NCBI GenBank assembly: GCA_029721515.1
Contig: CM056569.1
Span: 10,000,007 to 10,064,006, forward strand
DNA: 64,000 nucleotides
From: Synanceia verrucosa
Lineage: Eukaryota > Chordata > Actinopteri > Perciformes > Synanceiidae
Reading direction: 5' to 3'
Below are positions 1 through 11,195 of this stretch, one piece after another (the first letter of the stretch is position 1; each line of letters begins with the position of its first letter). Under the pieces are notes generated by a model that was not told where the DNA came from, did no database searches, and saw only the letters and a list, made by a program, of their open reading frames with translations. Made by a program: the position numbers and the translations under genes.

Positions 1-234
1 CTTACCACTATACTTTGCACTATTACAGCCAAAATGTCTCTGTCAAAGTGTGATAAAGTCTTCCTATTAGCATTTGAAGGCTTACAATTTATCCCCATGT
101 TAAAAAAAAGGACAAACAATGACCAACAACTTTTTGGAACCTGCCATCGCTTATGAAGTTGACTGTAAATTTAACTTCCCACAGGAAATTTAAGCAGTTA
201 TTAATGTTAAGTACTGAGTTTGTACATAGCTTAC
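1..234 (-). other. abca1: intron 38 (partial)
   Basis: AT-rich intron sequence up to the donor of exon 38. No exon 39 homology is present, so that exon lies beyond the left edge. A cttac at positions 1-5 looks like a reverse donor but no coding sequence follows it. Confidence 0.8.
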
Positions 235-350
235 CCATATAAAATGAGCAGTAGAATCAAAGCAGGCAGGTTAGGAGGTGAAACGTAGGCCTTTTGTTGG
301 AAGCAGAGGAAGATCACGATCACAATCAAGCATGGGACGATGTAGTTACA
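235..350 (-). CDS. abca1: exon 38: TM10 region
   Basis: 116 nt. Acceptor TTTTTCTGACAG, donor TATGG/GTAAGC. It reads CNYIVPCLIVIVIFLCFQQK then AYVSPPNLPALILLLILY, against human [20 protein letters not shown] and SYVSSTNLPVLALLLLLY. It is the most 3' exon in the window; exon 39 lies beyond the left edge. Confidence 0.96.
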
Positions 351-484
351 CTGTCAGAAAAAGAGCAAAGGAAAAATAAGCTTAGCTATGCCCTATCAGA
401 GTAGAGGTCAGTGCATTATTCAGAAATAGATTTTCAATGCAAAAAGAAGGCTCACTTTTAACATTTTATTATAAAATTCACATG

Positions 485-486
<2 letters not shown>

Positions 487-534
<48 letters not shown>
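487..534. repeat. (AT)24 microsatellite
   Basis: Uninterrupted AT dinucleotides, abutting the truncated end of the SINE-like copy at 535. Confidence 0.97.
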
Positions 535-536
<2 letters not shown>

Positions 537-818
537 TGTGTGGAGTTTGCATGTTCTCCCTGTGTCTGTGTGGGTTCTCTCCAGGTACTCTGGCTTCCTC
601 CCACCATCCAAAAACATGCATGGGGATTAGGTTAATTGGCTAATTTAAATTGACCGTAGGTGTGAATATGAGTGGTTGTCTGTCTCTATGTGTCCTGTGA
701 TGAACTGGAGACTTGTCCAGGGTGTACCCTGCCTTTCACCCTAAGACTGCTGGGATAGGCTCTAGCCCCCCCCCCGTGACCCTGTGAGGATAAGCGGTAG
801 ATAATGGATGGATGGATA
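535..818 (+). repeat. 5'-truncated copy of the GGATGGAT-tailed SINE-like repeat
   Basis: Colinear with 13690-13988: CTGTGTGGAGTTTGCATGTT, then CTTCCTCCCACCATCCAAAA, then the AGGATAAGCGG...GGATGGAT end. The tRNA-like head is missing and its place is taken by the (AT)24 tract. The copy is only slightly diverged from the complete one. Confidence 0.9.
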
Positions 819-1688
819 CATATAGTACACAAATACACCCACCTTTCATGAATAACTAACGTGTGAGACCCATCAAATTGTGTTGTGTTTAAGGCAAGTG
901 GTCGCAGTGACACCATCAACTGAACAATGATTTTTCAAATAAGAAGCTAACATGTATCATAACACATTTGTTTAAATCTAGTCAACATCAACATCAAAAA
1001 AACTTTAACTTGTTGCTGAAAGGTTCCCTTCAGCTTTTTTAAACCTTTTCCCTGGTGAATAAATTACGTAATATAAATAAATTAAATATAAAGTCAGTAT
1101 ACTTGTGCAGTATCAATTCACTGAAAAGAAATATGCACTGAAATATTAAGAAATTTACCACACTGGTTCCCCAGTGATTTCTACAGTATGTTTACTAATG
1201 CAGTGAGCTTCAGGCTACAGTCATTAGAGTGGCACCTTAGGTACATTTGTCTTCCACTCAGACAGCATTTATCTGCCACAATGATGAGCGTCCTGACGCC
1301 ATTTCTGTAGCTGATAAAATGTTTACTTCCATTATGCCTCAGGGAAGCTGTTGGTATGCCTGTTGAGTGCAACCAGCGGGGGTAGCCAGTGTCAATAATT
1401 ACGCCTCAGCCAATAACTGCTGCTCCAGAGAGGCTTTTTCCCAGACGCCAGCAGTGTCAAAGCAACATTATCACTTACCAAGGATAAATATTTTTTTCTT
1501 GTTTTCATTTTTTATACATAAAGCCTTAGGTGGATGAAAAGTGTTTCAGGATAGTACAGAAGATAACACGTGTAAATGAGGCCTATGGCACTGAAACCAG
1601 AGTTGAATGAGTAATACCATCATGCATGTCTCATAGATTTTATACAGCACCACAGAACCTCAAGCAGCCTGATGGAGCTGATACTCAC

Positions 1689-1866
1689 CATGTCCCAGGC
1701 AAAATTAGCCAACCAGTAGACAGCTGGGTTTACTCCGCTGACAAATTGCAGATGCTTGGCTTTGTTCACCCTTTCTTGGATGAGGAAGAGGACAAAGCTG
1801 GCAGGGATGAAGGACATGGCAAAGATAACGCAGATGGACACCACCACATCAGTGGAGGTTGTGGCC
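1689..1866 (-). CDS. abca1: exon 37: TM9 and second-half intracellular helix
   Basis: 178 nt. Acceptor CAATCACAG, donor ATG/GTGAGT. It reads [20 protein letters not shown] then PASFVLFLIQERVNKAKHLQ and FVSGVNPAVYWLANFAWDM. The human sequence is [20 protein letters not shown] and [20 protein letters not shown]. This exon is the structural counterpart, in the second half of the protein, of the duplicated exon 15. Confidence 0.97.
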
Positions 1867-4800
1867 CTGTGATTGAATAGAGCACAGTAAACAGGAAGTT
1901 GACCAGAGAGCTATTAGTGTGTGCCTGAAAAAAGAAACACCACAATAACAGCGGATGATTATTGGCTCTGAAAACACCATTTTTTTATGCTAACAAAATA
2001 TTGCCACAAAGAAGGAAATTATTTCATTACAACACAGACAAACCGGATGATCACACTGTTACCACAACTTGCATATCCTCACCGCAGGGCACCGTGCTTT
2101 AAGGTTGCTTTGGATCAAATTCCCCACATGAGTTAGAATATGAAATATCTTTATGAAATACAGCACTTCAACTCAATCGAAATCTAAATTAAATGGTCTC
2201 ACACTTTCAATGAAAGTGATTAAAGCTCTAGCGTGATATTTGCTGCGTTATAATGTATTTCTTGTGGAATGCTGGCTCATTTCATTTTCAATTTCAGTGG
2301 GCGCTAGTTACCGCTTTACACTGACGCAGTCGCATTTACTTCATTTGCCATCACCCATAAGGCCAAAAATATTAATATCCACCACACTGGTGTCAGTGAG
2401 AATAATAGAAAAGGTTAGAAATGGCAGAGGCAGTGCTATATGGTTGGTTCTCATTACCAGGAAATGAGCCAGATGACAGGAACAACACTGAAGTACAATT
2501 TGGCTCATTTCCTTTAATGCAATAAATACATTACATTCATTACTTTGCAATGTTAGAATGCATTGAAACAAATTTGGTCACACCTAAAAAAAAAATAATA
2601 TTTCAGGCATGTGCTAGTATTGATGACTTAATTAGGCATTACATGAATGGGAGGCATTGACAATGCTGTTTGCATACAATAAAAAAAAAACATTTGATGG
2701 TCATTAACCTGCTGAAAACATGATTAACATGCTAGGTTCACCTTCAATTCATAGCAGTCAACTGATGAATAGACACAGGAGCACAGTGTAAACTCTTGAC
2801 CACACTTCTCATATGGAACAGTCTCCTCCATTCATGTTAGAAACAAATTGTCCGTTTCTCCTCAAAGACTTTGCTTCACTGTCATATATCTTCATTTATG
2901 CCATCCCAGCATTGAGAATGTCCTACGTAGCATCCACCCAATTAGCACTGGATATTACAGTTGTGCATGCTTTAAACCCCCACAGTCACCCTCGGCCCAC
3001 CATAATCTCTCACATGATTTCCTACTGTGTGATTAGCATATTAAATAAGTTACCCTGTGTGGCTACATGCCTGCATTTATCATCGCCAACCAGATGCAAT
3101 TAGAACATAGAAATATGAAATCATTTACTGCAGTGGGAGCCGACGCACATTTCAACAGGTTTCAAGGGCTGTGTGCTCTGGTTGGGTGGGGAGATAATGT
3201 AGGGGACAAAGCCGTGAATGATCTAACCCTGGATGCTTAAAGCTGGCTAATTGCTGTGAAGAAGAGGACAAGCAATCTGCTAATTAACTAATAATGGAAG
3301 AGCAAGAAAGATGAGCAGTGGGAGTACAGCTTCACAGGATCTATTGCTTTCCTTTAGGTTTTTTTAATGACAAGAGCTACAGGGCTCAGCCTTAAGCGTT
3401 AAAGTGTAGGAGGGCTGAAAGCATGAGATAATTATCAAATATGCAGTTCCTGGCACAACATCCAGGTTGCCATTTATATTATGTAGATAATGTGGAGAAC
3501 CATTTCAATTTTGATAGAAGCATATTACAATTAATTTGGTAGCTCAAGCAAATATAGTTTTTAAATGGGATATTTTTGCAGATGGCACACACAAATCAGA
3601 AACAATATTAATTCGCTGAGTGTCATCAAATTACACATCAAATTCAACAGGGTGGAGGAGCAGAAGTTTTGTCAGTTGCCAGAATGATATGCCTGAGCAA
3701 TTAAGACATGATACATATATCTCCATAATGAAATGGTGCCAAGGAGTGACATTTGTGAAAATGATAGAGAATCGCACGGTTCTATTTTCATGCCAATGCA
3801 GATGAAGTTCTTGCGCAAGTGGGTGTGTGCATCACCTTTCACTATCTGAGTGGCTCGTCACATCACTTCCCTTGAAAGTGCACTAGAGGGGAGTGTCACT
3901 TTACATTAGATGGTGCAGTGCAAAATCTGGCATGAGAACATTGAATTTATTGTACATAGATCAGCTCTAGGGATTGTCTCTCCATGACTACATGTCAATT
4001 AGAAATATACTGTTTTTTTAGTTAAGTTAGTTCCTCTTCACAGTCGCAGTTGGAGCCCTGTTTCTGTCCTCCTGATGAGCAAAATTCAACATTAACTCTC
4101 CCTTTAGCAGAGTTTTGCGCTTTATCAACTTCTGTAAAAAGGGTCTTTAGGTGCCTGGTGACTTTCTTCAGTAGCTAGCTACAGACTGTGTATCTGCAGG
4201 GTAAGCAGCATAGATTATTTAACAGAAGACTTTCACAAAAAAAGAGGATTGCTGCAGCCAAAAATGGAATTGGCAAGATATTTGTTGACGTTAAAACCAA
4301 AACAACAGGCTAAAAGGCTGATAGGAACTGGAGAGTAGGATGACAATCCTTCATGGGTTTCCATTTTTCCACATTACACATTATCAGCTGATCTAAGTAC
4401 TGAATGGAGCTATGCAACCTGATTCCATAGTGCTTAGTCATCTGCTCATGAAGTCTCTTCCCATTCTTGTCTGCAACCTGCGCACTTATTCAACAATGAA
4501 GAAGTGTCCGAGCTTATCTGGAAATCGTAGTTCATAAATTGTAGTCATCACACTCTGCACAGAGAGGTGGAGAGGAGAAGAGGCTCATCCTGAATCTACC
4601 CGAGGCAGGCCATCGTAATTATCTCCTAACCCTGGCGCAGTCTCCCTCTCTAACTCAGGGCTGTCGTCAGGCACTGATCACTACATAAATACCTGACTGA
4701 GGATTGGGCTGAAGCGATGGTGTGAGCACGGAATAAAACTGCTACTATATGGTGATTGGTTGCAGCCACTGGATTGCCTTTATAATGTCAGGAGTTGTGG

Positions 4801-5573
4801 TTATGGCACTGCACTGCAATTTGCTGCAGTCAGAAGTATTCCAACTTCTTTGCATTAAAAGTGTTGATCACGATCTCTGTACAGGCTTAAATGCATAATA
4901 TAATACTCCAGAACACAATAACTGGTAAAAATCACAAAACAGTGCACAGTACATACAGAGCAGTTAGACCCATATGTTGTGATTTAGCACGTCATTAATC
5001 TCTGACTCTCATGGGGAGCTGCTCTCCTGCTAGCCCTGGCATAGAGCAGGAGAAAAATATGGTATATCCTCATAAGGGGCTCCCATGGGCCTCCAAATCT
5101 GTGCATACTCATACAAATCCCCATCTATCTATCTGTTTTGCACTTTCTATTGTATTGTCTCTTACTCATCTGTTCTGCCTTTGTCTATGCTGTCTCTGCT
5201 TTTCTTTCTCCCACTCGGTTTTATCTCTCAGTTCTCCCAGCCACCATCACTCTCTCTCTCTCTCTCGCTCTCTCTCTCTCTTTCTCATTGTCAGAAAATC
5301 TAAAAATCTGTCTCCCAAAGAGGAAAACATAACATAAATAGCAACACTAGTGTTGAATTCTAAGGAAAAATGAGCAGATGCAGATTTAATAAATAAAATA
5401 AAATAATTGCAGTATACACTGTGAGCACTATAGAGCATGGCTTTTAACATGCGAGGACCCTGTGCACATATGTAATCCATTTAGATTTAAAATGTTGTAC
5501 AATGCTTTGCTCCACATAGCGAAATCACAACAGCATCTTCCCCTTAACCCCCTTGTTTGGTCTGAAGACTCAC
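1867..5573 (-). other. abca1: intron 36
   Basis: 3707 nt. A CT-rich tract lies at 5250-5286. No further exon, RNA gene or recognisable transposon is seen. Confidence 0.8.
5250..5286. repeat. (CT)n microsatellite with one interruption
   Basis: TC/CT dinucleotides with a single G, about 290 nt on the intron side of the exon 36 donor. Read in the sense of the gene it is a GA-rich tract. Confidence 0.93.
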
Positions 5574-5743
5574 ATAGCTGCATAGGAGAGCTGCTGCTTG
5601 GTGAGGTTGAGGGGGTGATTGGACACAGAGATGCCGTAGTGACGGGGATCCTGTCCTGCTGGCAGATTTCCCCTCAGGATGGCGTTGTTGGCCACACTGA
5701 GGAAGGACGCCATGCCGTGCCATGCCTGGTTATAGAACCATAC
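5574..5743 (-). CDS. abca1: exon 36: end of ECD2
   Basis: 170 nt. Acceptor CTCGGCAG, donor AT/GTGAGT. It reads VWFYNQAWHGMASFLSVANN, AILRGNLPAGQDPRHYGISV and SNHPLNLTKQQLSYAA. The end matches human FNHPLNLTKQQLSEVAL. The beginning departs from the nearly invariant ABCA motif VWFNNKGWH. Confidence 0.95.
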
Positions 5744-6667
5744 CTGCCGAGGTGAAGACAAGCATTAAAGATGAGAACAGCATGCGCCGTCGGGGCTTCA
5801 GATGTCTCCTAGCAACTACATCTGGCACTGATTCATCTGGCCATGGACAAATGCTCGAGAAAGATTTAAGTTAAGGTTATGAAAGAATATATTCTGAGAT
5901 TACGGTAGTTTTTCAAAAAGGTTACCAACACATCATCGCAGTAATAAAATGTTTTTCTGGCTTTGTTGGAAGGCCAACTAGATAGTAAATTACCAAAAAA
6001 GGGACAAAAGGGATTAGAAGGGGTCATAAGAGCACCATTATGGCTAACAGAAACTATACCACAGCTGAAGAAAGGCATTGCCACTGACCATAAGCCATCA
6101 TTTGAAGATGCAGCGAGGTGCTTATGCATTCATGCAGCAATACAGCACTGTGTTACTGTCAGGCTACTGTTGCATATCCATTTTATTCTGTATTTTTGTT
6201 CGTGTATGTCATTATGCCTTGTGATGATTGGACTTGAGAGATAAAATCGATTTTTGTCCACTTAGTGCACAAAAGGCGCTCTGAGGAGAGAGGGGTCAAG
6301 TAAACTTTCAAACACATTTGAGGGCATTGTGCTGATCTGTAAGAATAGGCAACAGAGCAGACAAACATTTCCTTTTCATTTAACAGAAGATAAAAAGGCT
6401 TGCGATGAATGCCAAATCCCAATGTGGTGTTGCACGTTTGCTGCAGAGACAGGCTAAAAACATTTCTGCACACTTTCTTTATAATGTAAGTGATTCTCTG
6501 AGTCTGTGGCTGCCGGGGCGTAGAAGAAAAAAGAATGGATGAAAGAGAGTGGGAGTAAGGGAGGACTCCCTGCTGTTAGTGCAGCGCTAATTAAGAGTGG
6601 ATGGTGGTTGAGTGTCAGCCTAACATAACACTGCATCACAGAGGAAGATATGAGTACACATAGATGT

Positions 6668-6684
6668 GTACACACACACGTGCG

Positions 6685-6721
<37 letters not shown>
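6668..6721. repeat. (CA)n microsatellite, compound
   Basis: CA dinucleotides interrupted by CG/TG units, pure from about 6689 to 6721. Confidence 0.93.
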
Positions 6722-6724
<3 letters not shown>

Positions 6725-7290
6725 TGTCTACTTCCTTCTCTGTTCTCACTGAATCTCAGATACACACATCGATAATAATTGATGTTATTTCCACTATTAT
6801 ATTGTCTTCAGCCTGTAGTTTCTGAAAGGTCTGCAGCTAAATTTCATTTGATGTATTCAAGATAAGTAGAGTGTAGAGTGAAGAGCACAAGAGGGTGGGA
6901 GTGGACACAGTAAGATGGCCACATTAGCACTTCTCCAACTTCTTCAAACATCAACTTGTTTTTGGGAGGAGCGCAACTCTAGTCTAAGTATGAGATACAT
7001 AAGTCTGAGGTATTTGTAAGAGATATTAACTTGACTGAAAACACATGTAGTCCATAGATGGGATCTAAAGAATTGTACCTAAATAATCATGTTGAGGTGC
7101 CCAACACTTTTATTCACTGGAGTTAGTTATGCCACTACTGCAGTAAACTACATGACTGTATACAAAGTAGTTCAACTCTGATCTATCTCGACCAGCTGCA
7201 GCAGTAAAACGCTGCTTCAACACTGATGCATCAATCTAATAATGTTATAAATAATAGTATATCATTCACTTTTCTACTACTTTTGCATTT

Positions 7291-7370
7291 AAAGGTCACC
7301 TATTATGCAAATTTCACTTTATAAAGGTGTTCTAACAGTAGTGTGTGTCCCCATAGACATCTGCTGGACA
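7291..7370. repeat. possible fragment of a teleost dispersed repeat
   Basis: AAAGGTCACCTATTATGCAA is close to a short motif I remember recurring in fish introns. The family name is unknown to me and the limits are approximate. Confidence 0.35.
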
Positions 7371-7811
7371 TGTGAGACAATACTTCTGTACTTTTACTTA
7401 CATACAAACTGGAACACAGAGTCTCTTGTTGTATTGGTACTTTAGTTTGGGTAAAGAATCTGTGTACTTCCTCCACCACTGATGCAGTCAACTTTAACTA
7501 AGCTCTGAGACAACATTTAAGTCATTGCACACCTTTTTACATTCTCACAGAGGGCAGGGGAATAGTATTTGCATTAATAGACCATCGTGCCATATTCTAA
7601 CTTTATAGCAATCTACTCATGAGCCAAGGTGTCATTAGACCTCTGCTCCTGATGCTACAAAATCATTCATTATATCTTAATGTATAATAAAGTAAATTAC
7701 ACAAGTGAAAAGGTGAGCAGACCAGTTTTAGCTGGGTTTGGACCTTCACTGTGTCTGCCAATGTCCAGTTCTAACAATCAAATCAAACAGCAGAGTGACA
7801 TCATACTGTAC

Positions 7812-7886
7812 CTTTACATTATCCCTGGTTCCCAGTCTCTTCAGCACTTCCTCTGCTTTCTGGAAGATCTGATCAGTCACATTATC
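7812..7886 (-). CDS. abca1: exon 35: ECD2
   Basis: 75 nt, 25 codons, phase 0 at both ends, as in mammals. Acceptor TCTTCATTAG, donor AAG/GTACAG. It reads DNVTDQIFQKAEEVLKRLGT then RDNVK; human has [20 protein letters not shown] then KNNVK. Homology is modest, but length, phase, place and the NVK end are exact. One sequon (NVT) is present. Confidence 0.9.
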
Positions 7887-9240
7887 CTAATGAAGATGAG
7901 AAAAACAAGACAAAAAAAAAAATAGAGTTGGAGACTTAATTGGACACACTTGGAAAAACACCACTGCCCTTTGAAATGCAAAACATGAAGCAGAGGGAGA
8001 CAAGAATTAAGACTTCCAGGGAGCACTTGGGTGTGCTGAGCCACTTCTTTTCCACAGACTTGGGAATGTGTTCCCCGTTTGTTTCGGCTGCATGTGAGTT
8101 ACTTCCTCTTTTGACATTTTCTGTTTTATTACACAGGGTAAGAAATCCAAGTCTCCAAGTGTTCATATACAGATAGAAATAAAAATAAAAAAATGTTTCC
8201 CATAAAGTACAAAGTGTCTGCTAGGTGGTGAAGATATGAAAAGGGCAGAGAAGAAGCTAGACTAGTCAGGTTGCATTAAAAATCTGCTCTCATGTTTCAT
8301 GTGAGATGAGCCTTGGGATGAGGGCTCCAGATGACAAGCATGCGATTTCCAAAGTGTCATGTTGATACCATGCTGTTCAGCCTGAACATAAGAGCACTGA
8401 GCACATTACATGTGTGATATAAATGCAAATGGGCCTCCTGTTGGATCCTTCCTTCATAGGGGATAGAGTGGATGTGGTGTGGAGTAAGGAGAGGTTGGTT
8501 AAGACATCTTGGGAGAGAGGTGGTGGTGGGGGTTGGACATAAACAAGAGGAGAAAAATCAAGAGAGCTCAAGCCCCCTCGACAGTTACCTGAGGACGAGG
8601 GACTGAGGAGATCATGCCATCACGGCACTTCTGTTGGCACTTTTTCAAACCCACAACCCTTCACTGAATCAGAAATTTGGACATTTTAAAAATGTATTCA
8701 GAGCGTAGTCACTGCTTTTTTGTCCTGCAATATATCCAAATAATCTGCTCTTTTTGCATAAAAAATGTTTACATGTAATTTCAGTAGCGCAGCATGAACT
8801 CCTCATACATCCCCTGTTCTTAAACCAAGCACAGAACAACACTCCTACTCTCGTCTGTATTGCTTCCTCCAGCCAAAGAAAAGGGAATCTCCACATTTTC
8901 CTTTGCCCTGGTTCGTGTTGTGCCAAGCAGCAACGGGCAGTGCCATTAGACGGCCTTACTGAGGATTAGCGGCGGCTGAAACGAGATGAGAAGTGGGCCA
9001 GCAGCTGCCTGGGTCTAATCCTTGACAAACTCCTCCCTGCTCAAGGACAATGACAAGGCTGGTTTGGCCAGCGGACCTGCCCGTGCCACGGCTAACGACA
9101 CAGCAATAAAGCCACTCGAGTGTGTGGTGACTTTCTTGGCTTTTATTCCAAAGTGGCCTGCACAGTTCAGTGGTCAAGTGCTCTGTGTGACAGAGTGGTC
9201 ATATGGTCTGTGGGACAGTGTGTTCACGTGTCTGTATGCA

Positions 9241-9271
<31 letters not shown>

Positions 9272-10637
9272 TAAATTAGTAGCTTATTTCTCTGAATCAT
9301 AAAAATAATTAAAACAAATCTTGTCGAAAGAAGGTTACAAAACATTTCAGGGAACAGCAGTGACATTAATAGCAACCTCTTCCACATTTCAGGCTTAATT
9401 ATACAACTTCCAGCACACAGGCTTTCTTGTTCTCATCGTTCCCGTCACCTCTCTGAAATCTATTTCCAACTGCAAGACACAGGAACGCAATTAAAGTGAA
9501 TTTTCTGAGCCCACTTCCCAGCCTGCACAGGTGGCTCAGAGAGCAAAAACACACTGCTGCTTCCCGTTACCGTCTCTCATCACAATGCCTGCCGAGCAGA
9601 AGAGAGCCAGACATTTCCCAAGGACGGTGTAGCACTTTAATAACACGGGATGCAGAGCTGGGATGGCTAATGCCCGGCCATTTGGGTTACATCATCGCTG
9701 CTGCACGAATTAAAGTCACATTAGCGTCGAGATCCGGGAGACAGAGAATGGAGCCTGGGTAGGGATGAGACCAGAGACGCTCGAGGGCAAAGAAATGTGC
9801 TGATCTCAAAGTAGTTTGAGCATCCAAAAAATTTGAAATGTTAATGAGAGACTGTGTGTGTGCAAGAGAAAGATAGAGGGAGCTACAAGGAGGGGACAAG
9901 TGAGTTGGTATGTAGTTCAAGGAACACTGTGCTGGAGTGAAAACGCATGAATGCACGTACATGAATTGAACTGAGGGAATGGAAGAAGATAAAATTAAAC
10001 AGACGTGAAAGGAGAAAGGTTTGCAGGATTGTGTGAGCGTGTGTGTTCCTGTGCAGTGAAGACCCAGATTCCTCGATGCATTCAAAGCAATGCACAGGCA
10101 ATCATAGCCTGTTGCCATGGACACTCAACAGAATGGATTTGAAGACTCTAACCGTCCACTCATCTTTGCTTTCATTCTTCTCCCTCAATTGTCCAAGAAT
10201 ACAGCATGGTCCAAAAGTCCGCCACAAATAACATCACCTTTACTGAAGATACAAAGCTAACCGAACAAACTCTGTGCTCCAATTAGGAGGAGGTCACATG
10301 AAAAAAATAACAGAAGTGCAGCCTTGAGAGGAGAAAAGCAGCTTCTGAACCACTTCTTCAACCGAAAAACTAGTTTAAGCCAACAGAACCAAATGCCAGT
10401 GCCAACTCTGGATATAGATGCATTTAACTTGATACTGAAAAAGTCAAAGGTGGATTGTTTTATATACAAAATTCAACATTTGTCAGTGGTTTCTGACAAC
10501 ATACCAGCTATTGGAAAGGGGATGTCTTCATGTTTGGCTTTACAAGTTGCAGATGAACAAATTCTACCGCTATTCAAATGATGCCATGACATCAACAGAC
10601 TTTAATTTGTCAGTGTGAACATTCATAAAGTGCATAC
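7887..10637 (-). other. abca1: intron 34
   Basis: 2751 nt, with a GT repeat at 9245-9271. The stretch 9500-9760 is somewhat more GC-rich than its surroundings but shows no coding homology. Confidence 0.8.
9245..9271. repeat. (TG)13 microsatellite
   Basis: Uninterrupted TG dinucleotides. Confidence 0.95.
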
Positions 10638-10743
10638 CTGAAATGAACTGAATAGGTCTTTTAGATCCCTGATTGCGGCTTCGACTTCTGCCTCGGTCAG
10701 AAGGACTTGGGAGTTGACCTCTCCAACAGAGATGCCTCCATAC
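10638..10743 (-). CDS. abca1: exon 34: ECD2
   Basis: 106 nt, the mammalian length. Acceptor CACTCCAG, donor CAG/GTATGC. The first base completes an arginine codon and the exon reads YGGISVGEVNSQVLLTEAEV then EAAIRDLKDLFSSFQ, matching human [20 protein letters not shown] then NDAIKQMKKHL. Direct joining to exon 32 gives ...RSGKT-R-YGGISVG without a frame break. Confidence 0.94.
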
Positions 10744-11100
10744 CTGGAGTGGCACAAATAAAAGCAGAAAGAGAGAAAAGTTCAAGTGGAGCTCCAAGCA
10801 TGAGAGTAATAGCAAACATGTTCGCTCTACGAAGCTACAAACACAAAGACACGGGAGATACGGACAAACAGATAAAGCTTACATTACAGTGGAAATATGG
10901 ACAAATATGATCAGGTAGTAATTTACTCTCTTTGTGTAAAAAAAAACAACCTTGATCTAACATGCCTGAGGAAAGCTACTACTCTCAATCGTGATAAAAG
11001 ATATATGAATGCACTGTGATACTCTGAGTGGAAAAAAAACTCAAATGCTGCAGCTTCTTAAAAAACAAAAACCCACAGTATTTACTCCGACATGAATTAC
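10744..11100 (-). other. abca1: intron between exons 32 and 34, without a recognisable exon 33
   Basis: 357 nt. In mammals a 33-nt exon coding LKNKIWVNEF plus part of an arginine sits between these exons. I listed every AC...CT pair on the plus strand that would enclose 33 nt: 10845-10877 and 10951-10983 are open but unlike the expected peptide, and 11015-11047 has a stop. No TGG codon in a suitable context is found. Confidence 0.75.
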
Positions 11101-11195
11101 CTTGTTTTCCCAGAGCGTTCAAATGTCTTGATCAAGAAGTCTGTCATGTTCCGTCCAGTTAAATTCAACAATGTGTCTGTTGTGTTCTGGATCCT
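11101..11195 (-). CDS. abca1: exon 32: ECD2
   Basis: 95 nt. Acceptor TTTTTAACAG, donor ACAAG/GTAATTC. It reads RIQNTTDTLLNLTGRNMTDF then LIKTFERSGKT; human has [20 protein letters not shown] then LVKTYVQIIAKS. The last residues differ from the family. It ends in two bases (AG) that in other vertebrates are completed by the 33-nt exon 33. Here they can be completed directly by exon 34. Confidence 0.94.

Larger units (their letters stand above)
351..1688 (-). other. abca1: intron 37
   Basis: 1338 nt. It holds a 48-nt AT repeat followed directly by a truncated SINE-like copy. I see nothing else in 820-1688. Confidence 0.85.
5744..7811 (-). other. abca1: intron 35
   Basis: 2068 nt. It contains a CA repeat at 6668-6721 and a probable fragment of a fish dispersed repeat at 7291-7370. 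Nothing else is recognised. Confidence 0.8.

Noticed and set aside
1..5. Reverse donor-like cttac at the window edge
   Set aside because: The adjacent sequence does not encode exon 39, so it is a chance match.
9687..10124. 145-codon open frame on the minus strand
   Set aside because: No recognisable homology, low-complexity composition, lies inside an intron and has no splice logic.
10845..10877. Candidate 33-nt exon 33
   Set aside because: It has AG and GT borders and no stop, but the peptide would be FICLSVSPVS, with no likeness to the expected sequence, and the region before it is not pyrimidine-rich.
10951..10983. Second candidate 33-nt exon 33
   Set aside because: Open with a GTTGTT donor, but it would read VVAFLRHVRS, unlike LKNKIWVNEF, and lacks a proper polypyrimidine tract.
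11015..11047. Third candidate 33-nt exon 33
   Set aside because: It contains an in-frame stop codon.
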